Source of the DNA: Triplophysa rosa
Lineage: Eukaryota > Chordata > Actinopteri > Cypriniformes > Nemacheilidae
Direction of reading: 5' to 3'
Length of the DNA: 64,000 bases
Assembly (NCBI RefSeq): GCF_024868665.1
Contig: NC_079907.1
Span: 19,648,191 to 19,712,190, forward strand
The position numbers were made by a program, and so were the translations under genes. Position 1 is the first letter of the stretch. Each line of letters begins with the position of its first letter. The notes beneath the pieces were generated by a model, which was given only the letters and a program-made list of their open reading frames with translations, was not told where the DNA came from and searched no databases. Positions 58,489-64,000 of the stretch are shown here, piece after piece.

Positions 58489-61400
58489 CTGATGACGAGA
58501 CACAGGAAAAAGAGTCTGTTAGTGCTTGTGTAAATGTAAATAATATTTACAGGTAATTTTACATTCAAGGACAAAGTTGTCATAATAAGCTTTCCTGTGG
58601 CTCAGTGGTTAGAGCATGGCACTAGCAATGCCAAGGTCATGGGTTCGATCCCAGGGGATTTCACATACAGTGCATCCGGAAAGTGTTCACAGCACTTTTT
58701 CCACATTTTGTTGTTACAACCTTATTCCAAAATGGATTAAATTCATTATTTTCCTCAAAATTCTACAAACAATACCCCATAATGTAAGTTTGTTTGAAAT
58801 CTTTGCAAATTTATTAAAAATAAAAAACGAAAAAAGCGCATTTACATAAGTATTCACAGCCTTTGCCATGACACTCAAAATTGAGCTCCGGTGCATCCTG
58901 TTTCCACTGATCTTCCTTGAGATGTTTCTACAACTTGATTGGAGTCCACCTGTGGTAAATTCAGTTGATTGGACATGATTTGGAAAGGCACACACCTGTC
59001 TATGTAAGGTCCCACAGTTAACAGTGCATGTCAGAGCACAAACCAAGCCATGAAGTCCAAGGAATTGTCTGTAGACCGCCGAGACAGGATTGCAGCGAGG
59101 CACAGATCTGGGGAAGGGTACAGAATCATTTCTGCAGCATTGAAGGTCCCAATGAGCACAGTGGCCTCCATCATCCGTAAATGGAAGAAGTTTGGAACCA
59201 CCAGTACTCTTCCTAGAGCTGGCCGCCCGGCTAAACTGAGCGATCGGGGGAGAAGGGCCTTAGTCAGGGAGGTGACCAAGAACCCGATGGTCACTCTGAC
59301 AGAACTCCAGCATGTCTCTGTGGAGAGAGGAGAACCTTCCAGAAGAACAACCATCTCTGCAGCACTCCACTAATCAGGCCTGTATGGCAGAGTGGCCAGA
59401 CGGAAGCCACTCCTCAGTAAAAGGCACATGACAGCCCGCCTGGAGTTTGCCAAAAGGCACATGAAGGACTCTCAGACCATGAGAAACAAAATTCTCTGGT
59501 CTGATGAAACAAAGATTGAACTCTTTGGCCTGAATGGCAAGCGTCATGTTTGGAGGAAACCAGGCACTGCTCATCACCTGGCCAATACTATCCCTACAGT
59601 GAAGCATGGTGGTGGCAGCATCATGCTGTGGGGATGTTTTTCAGCGGCAGGAAATAGGAGACTAGTCAGGATTGAGGGAAAGATGAATGCAGCAATGTAC
59701 AGAGACATCCTCAATGAAAACCTGCTACAGAGCGCTCTGGACATCAGACTGGGGCGAAGGTTCATCTTCCAAGAGGACAATGATCCTAAGCACACAGCCA
59801 AGATAACAAAGGAGTGGCTACAGGACAACTCTGTGAATGTCCTTGAGTGGCCCAGCCAGAGCCCAGACTTGAACCTGATTGAACATCTCTGGAGAGATCT
59901 GAAAATGGCTGTGCACCAATGCTCCCCATCCAACCTGATGGCGCTTAAGAGGTCCTGCAAAGAAGAATGGGAGAAACTGCCCAAAAATAGGTGTGACAAG
60001 CTTGTAGCATCATACTCAAAAAGACTTGAGGCTGTAATTGGTGCCAAAGGTGCTTCAACAAAGTATTGAGCGAAGGCTGTGAATACTTATGTACATGTGC
60101 TTTTTTTCGTTTTTTATTTTTAATCAATTTGTAAAAATTTCAAACAAACTTCTTTCACGTTGTCATTATGGGGTATTGTTTGTAGAATTTTGAGGAAAAT
60201 AATGAATTTAATCCATTTTGGAATAGGGCTGTAACATAACAAAATGTGGAAAAAGTGAAGCGCTGTGAATACTTTCCGGATGCACTGTAGATAGAAACAA
60301 AATGTATAATGCAATGCAACGTAAGTCGCTTTGGATAAAAGCGTCTGCCAAATGCATAAATGTAAATGTCATAATAGTTCAAAAATTCAATATAATAAAA
60401 TCAATTATATTTCTGATCAATCTGATCTTTAGTTGTACAGTGGTAATAACAAAAGTGGAATTTAAAACTGTAGCGATAAATACCAAATAAATATAAAGTA
60501 CATTTTAAATCAATCCATTTCAACCTTTTTATACATTTATAAAAGAGTTGGAATTTCCCCATTCATATTTGATTCAAGAAATAAGTCAAATGACTTCCGC
60601 CAGACTGACCTTCTATTCACTGTATTTTATTTTCAAACAAATACCAAAAATGCACGCAAACCAATACATTTATTCACAAACTTATTTACATTTGTATGGT
60701 GTCCAGTCATATTCAGGCCATCCCAGGACTTCATTGTTCTTCTTATTCTCCGCCTCCAGCCACTCAATGAGCGGTTGGAAATACTCCATCAGAGGCTGGA
60801 CGGACATCTTGGGCTGGCCGGTGATCAGAGTCATGGCTTCTGGCCAAGGCTTACTGAAGCCCATCTTCATCACATCACTGCGGGACAGATCAGAGACGTC
60901 AGACACTGCTCATTCATTCCTCTGTGTGCATGTACAGAACAGAGAGAGAGAGAGTTCCACTGACCCCAGCAGTTTTCCGGCTTCTTTGGATTGGTAGATG
61001 TCACAGTTGTGGAGTGGACCTGACTGACCCGCGGCTTCACACAAAGACTTGTGGAACTGGAACTGGATTACAAAGCTCACAAAGTACCTAATGCCAAATG
61101 AGATCAACGGACGATCAATGTACAGTATCTTTAGAAATATCCCGGGATTAAACATTCTGAGGTAAAAACAACCTCATTAATGACTGATAATATCAAATGC
61201 TAATGTAGATGTCAACTCTGTTAGACAGTTTGGTTTCGGGGTGGGACTTCATTCTTCTTTCTCTCTACATTATTGTACGAACTCATACAAAATCGGCACC
61301 TCGCTTTCCTGTAAAATCAGACTGAAATTCATTAATTCTGAGCTATTTGTACTGTACCTGACATAAGGCACATTAGCTGGAATGTGGAACTTTGCGCCGG

Positions 61401-62431
61401 GATCGAAGTCTTCCTCAGTGCGAGAAACAGGTGGACACAATCCCTGGTACTTCATTCTGAAAGAGCAAATATGGTTCAAGTTTGAGAAAATACAAAACCG
61501 GTGCTTGTTTCTTTCAGAAAGCAGCAGAAGAATTGTTACCGGAGGTTCCACCACTCTTTGTTGTATTCTGTGCTTGAGATCCGGCCATCAAACACTTTCC
61601 ACCTCCACTGGTCCATCAGGTAACCGAACGGCAGGAAAGCGATCTTATCCAGAGCGATGCTCATCAGAAAGTTAATGGTGCTCTCTACAGACGCAGTGAA
61701 GACCAGTTACTGACCACAGGGCTTATGCGCAACATAATCATGCGTAATAACAATGTTATTAACAACCAGGTGTCTGAAGAATTCATTTGAACATGTAAGC
61801 GTAAGTGGATTTGGGGTTGGCGGTACCTTTGTTGTCCTCCACCTTATCCAGCAGGCCAATGCTCTGAAGATGTTTGGGTGTGGACACTGACAGGGCCAGA
61901 ACATCACCGATGGCCTCATGGAATCCAGGGTTGGCGCCGTCACGGAAGGAGATGTGTTGATCTTTATACTGCAGGAAGTACTGAATGTGTCCCATCTCGT
62001 GGTGGACGGTGATGAGGTCGTCCATGGTCACCACCGTGCACTGCTTGATCCTAGAAATGACAGGAGGATGGAAAGGTTCACGGTGAGGTTGGCAAGATAA
62101 CACGTGGGAAGGAAAAGGCTAGAAGCGGTTGTTGTTCCAGTGCTAACATCCTCTGTTTATGATATGGCCAGGAGACATGAGATTGTGGCAGGCGGTTAAT
62201 GATGTGATCTGAAACACAGCGAGCTGGTGTGTGGGACAGTCTGATACCACACACACACCTGAAGTCTTTGCGGTTGTAGAAGTCCCAGGCAGAGGCGTGA
62301 CACACCACCTCACGGCCGTCTGTTGGTTTCTCCAGCATAGACTTCTCCCAGAACTCAGGCGGCATGGGCAAAAGACCCAGAGAGGTAAAGAACCGGTCGG
62401 ATTCGTTGAACATGCGTAGGGGGGTCCAACC
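58286..62431 (-). CDS. ace: ace, angiotensin-converting enzyme, C-terminal part (7 exons; 5' end outside window)
   Basis: The seven exons (62431 to 58286) join in phase and read into a TAA at 58288-58286. They encode the second half of an M2-family zinc dipeptidase domain and its anchor. Landmarks: [37 protein letters not shown], the zinc site HEMGH (62001-61987) with the third ligand Glu in [50 protein letters not shown] hydrophobic helix [20 protein letters not shown] and a short basic tail ending MSQMELK follow. The ligands are intact, so the domain looks catalytic. ACE trims angiotensin I and other peptides at the cell surface (family knowledge). Upstream exons lie to the right of the window. 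Confidence 0.96.
58668..60287 (+). mobile_element. Tc1-like transposon, nearly intact
   Basis: 1620 bases with inverted ends CAGTGCATCCGGAAAGTGTT / CTTTCCGGATGCACTG and TA on both sides (58666-58667, 60288-60289). Length and structure are those of a full fish Tc1 element. Confidence 0.96.
59050..60069 (+). pseudogene. Tc1 transposase with a single premature stop
   Basis: One frame of 340 codons from [20 protein letters not shown] to GAKGASTKY and TGA, broken only by TAA at 59371-59373 (ISAALH-stop-SGLYGR). The N-terminal paired-like DNA-binding part contains [12 protein letters not shown]. The DDE catalytic acids are readable in [22 protein letters not shown] and [10 protein letters not shown]. 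The stop sits between DNA-binding and catalytic halves, so no complete enzyme can be made. Tc1 transposases cut and paste at TA (family knowledge). Confidence 0.95.
60690..60877 (-). CDS. ace: ace exon (penultimate)
   Basis: Reads [40 protein letters not shown] and [12 protein letters not shown]. Donor T/GTAAAT. If not spliced, the frame ends two codons later at TAA (WTPYKCK). Confidence 0.95.
60878..60964 (-). other. ace: ace short intron
   Basis: 87-base intron between GTCAGT and the cccgcag acceptor, containing a GA-type tract. Confidence 0.85.
60965..61087 (-). CDS. ace: ace exon
   Basis: Reads [20 protein letters not shown] then [20 protein letters not shown]. Matches the M2 peptidase C-terminal helices. 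Confidence 0.95.
61358..61456 (-). CDS. ace: ace exon
   Basis: Reads [20 protein letters not shown] then [12 protein letters not shown]. Shares an Arg codon with the next exon. Confidence 0.95.
61540..61684 (-). CDS. ace: ace exon
   Basis: Reads [36 protein letters not shown] and EYNKEWWNL. Acceptor ctgtag, donor GTAACA. Confidence 0.95.
61827..62050 (-). CDS. ace: ace zinc-site exon
   Basis: Reads [60 protein letters not shown] and [19 protein letters not shown] provides two zinc histidines and the catalytic Glu. The Glu of HEAIGD is the third ligand. Confidence 0.97.
62259..62431 (-). CDS. ace: ace exon (most upstream in window)
   Basis: Reads [40 protein letters not shown] and [17 protein letters not shown]. 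Acceptor attcaag, phase 0 entry. Confidence 0.95.
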
Positions 62432-62757
62432 CTTGAATAATGAAACATCACATATATAACAATTAAAAAACACCTTAATTTTACACAAATTATACATATG
62501 CCACAGTATTAGAATTTGAGGTTTTGTCTTTCTGATTTTAAAAAAGTTGGCATAATGTATTATAACAACAATACAAGACATTTGTGTCTAGGTTAACCCT
62601 GTTACCATCACATTTAATTTTTGCATTACTTCAAAATCAGGAGACATCAGCCTTAAAATAAGGAGAAGGTAAAATCTCAGTTTGTCACTGTCTCTAATGT
62701 TTTGTCAAGTGATGATCTTCCAATGTCAACCCTGTTACTATAATTTAGTATATTACA

Positions 62758-63455
62758 CAGGGTTGGGAGGGTTACTTTAAGAATGTATTCCGGTACAGTT
62801 ACAAATTACTCAATAAAAATGTAACCAGTAACGTAATCCAAGTATCACAATATAAAAGTAATGTAGTCCGACTGCTTTTGGATTACGTTAGGGTCACATA
62901 TGTAAATAAACAGAAAAGCAACATGATTTTAAAAATTATTTTCATTTACACAGAAGCAAAGCAGCATTAGAATAGTCTTGAGGTGGCTCAAAGAAGAGTA
63001 TACAGTAAAAAAACGGATATACAGTAAAAACAGGAACTTATTAGAAAGGGCTGCAAGATTAAAATTAAGTAATTATTGTTGATTATTCACTTTTATAATG
63101 TAATCATGAATATTAATGTCAGTTAACACAATAAATGATAAATGTCATATTTTTATAGGCTATGTAGATAAAACAAGCTGAGAAGCATTTAAGAATGTTT
63201 TATGCATTAGAAAACATTTAATTGTATATAGAAATTGGTTGCAGAGCACAAAACACCTAACGCTTCCACATTTTAAAACAATTACTTTAGTTTTGAAACA
63301 GTTATAATCCTGATAGTAATCTAATTTTTTACTAATTGTAATTGTAATCTGATTATTTTGTTTTTTCATGTAACTGTAACGGATTACAGTTACCAAATTT
63401 TTGTATCCTGATTACTGTAATCCTGTTACATGTAATCAGATACTCCCCAACCCTG
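62758..63455. mobile_element. hAT-type MITE (CAGGGTTGGG family)
   Basis: 698 bases with ends CAGGGTTGGGAGGGTTAC / GATACTCCCCAACCCTG and a 7-of-8 duplication ATATTACA / ATATTGCA (62750-62757, 63456-63463). The ends resemble the CAGTGTTGGG family, so it is probably a distant relative. Confidence 0.82.
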
Positions 63456-63595
63456 ATATTGCAGTAACGATCATTTCAAATAGTAAACGTAGCATTAAAT
63501 TCTCCTTTTAATAGACATTTTGCAGTTTCAAGACTTGGTCACAAGCCAGTGTGAAAGCTATACAACATAGGTTTACCTTTCTGAAGGTATATTAT

Positions 63596-63825
63596 TTGAA
63601 GAGTTTGCAAAAACAACTCTATTTTTTAAAATGTTCAAAAATCATGTTTTAATTGTTATCATGTTTTTTGTGTGTTTTATTGTGTTAGTTACTGTAGTTG
63701 TATTTTTTTGTTATTATTACTTAATAATAATAAAAAACTGCAGTCTGATTGATATTACTCTAAATGCACAGTAAACAACACGATTAACAGAGTTATCTGT
63801 TTTGCAAATTAACTCTTTATTTCAA
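63596..63825. mobile_element. Palindromic MITE related to 15816-16029
   Basis: Ends TTGAAGAGTTTGCAAAA and TTTTGCAAATTAACTCTTTA are inverted. The interior shares GTTATCATGTTTT, TTTTATTGTGTTAGTTA and CTGCAGTCTGATTGATATTA-like phrases with the copy at 15816. The target site is unclear. Confidence 0.6.
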
Positions 63826-64000
63826 CGTATTATATCAATATACAATGTCATTTTAACAACACAGAGACACAATTTAGTGTATTAACTTTTAAACATTGTC
63901 AATATATTTAGCAAGTTATTATTTTTCACATTTTACTTTAATATCTTGCAGCCCCACTAAAGATGATAAAAATTGTGTTTTTTCATGTTGATCTTACTTG

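Larger units (their letters stand above)
58588..60367 (+). mobile_element. tRNA-derived SINE, split by a Tc1 insertion
   Basis: The head has pol III box A (TGGCTCAGTGG) and box B (GGTTCGATCCC). The tail GTAAGTCGCTTTGGATAAAA GCGTCTGCCAAATGCATAAA follows the Tc1. A 9-base duplication GTCATAATA flanks the pair (58579-58587, 60368-60376). Without Tc1 the SINE is about 158 bases. It lies antisense in the last intron of ace. Confidence 0.9.
62432..64000 (-). other. ace: ace intron, continuing past the window edge
   Basis: AT-rich. No further ace exon was found up to 64000. It contains two MITEs, listed separately. Confidence 0.75.

Noticed and set aside
58588..58667. Free-standing tRNA gene (A and B boxes present)
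   Set aside because: It cannot fold as a full tRNA and continues into a known SINE tail after the Tc1 insertion.
60682..60689. Treating WTPYKCK-TAA as the normal ACE C-terminus
   Set aside because: A good donor precedes the stop, and a membrane-anchor exon in matching phase follows at 58488. It is kept only as an alternative isoform idea.

Overview
This is a 64 kb piece of a teleost genome, most likely a cyprinid (carp, goldfish or zebrafish relative). The genes are split by vertebrate GT-AG introns. The homeobox gene reads as a very close relative of zebrafish Dlx3b. The AT-rich introns and spacers are packed with repeat types common in cyprinids: hAT and TTAA-flanked MITEs, Tc1 elements, tRNA-headed SINEs, an L2-type LINE and a DIRS element. 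I cannot name the species. There are no bacterial operons, CRISPR arrays, rRNA genes or free-standing tRNA genes. There is one 100-N assembly gap (43067-43166) and a single ambiguous base at 44694.

Layout: (1) 1-3530 holds complete dlx3b on the minus strand in three coding exons, with a probable poly(A) signal to its left and a CCAAT/TATA-like promoter to its right. (2) 3.5-18.6 kb is intergenic DNA with microsatellites, decayed MITEs and one dead 1.65-kb Tc1/mariner-type transposon. (3) 19.0-56.6 kb is an integrin alpha-3 gene (itga3) on the plus strand. Nineteen consecutive exons give 799 codons in a consistent reading phase: signal peptide, seven-bladed FG-GAP propeller with three calcium-binding loops, thigh and calf regions. 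No exon was found for the end of calf-2, the cleavage site or the transmembrane helix. An exon for a cytoplasmic tail follows about 13.7 kb later, with a changed GFFKR motif and an apparent 1-base frameshift. The intervening DNA contains the assembly gap and a dense nest of transposons. (4) 58.3-62.4 kb holds the last seven coding exons of angiotensin-converting enzyme (ace) on the minus strand, with the HEMGH zinc motif and a C-terminal membrane anchor. Its upstream exons lie beyond the right edge. itga3 and ace are convergent, about 1.65 kb apart.

Dlx3 next to Itga3 is a conserved vertebrate neighbourhood (DLX4-DLX3-ITGA3 in human). Vertebrate Dlx genes occur in convergent pairs, so a dlx4-type partner is expected just left of the window. 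The three genes do not form one pathway: an ectodermal transcription factor, a laminin receptor subunit of epithelia, and a cell-surface peptidase.

I found no wholly new biological system. The points most worth checking are the broken or incomplete itga3 3' half, a possible secreted ACE isoform made by intronic polyadenylation, a 1.95-kb foldback palindrome in an itga3 intron, and several insertions-within-insertions whose target-site duplications fix the order of events.
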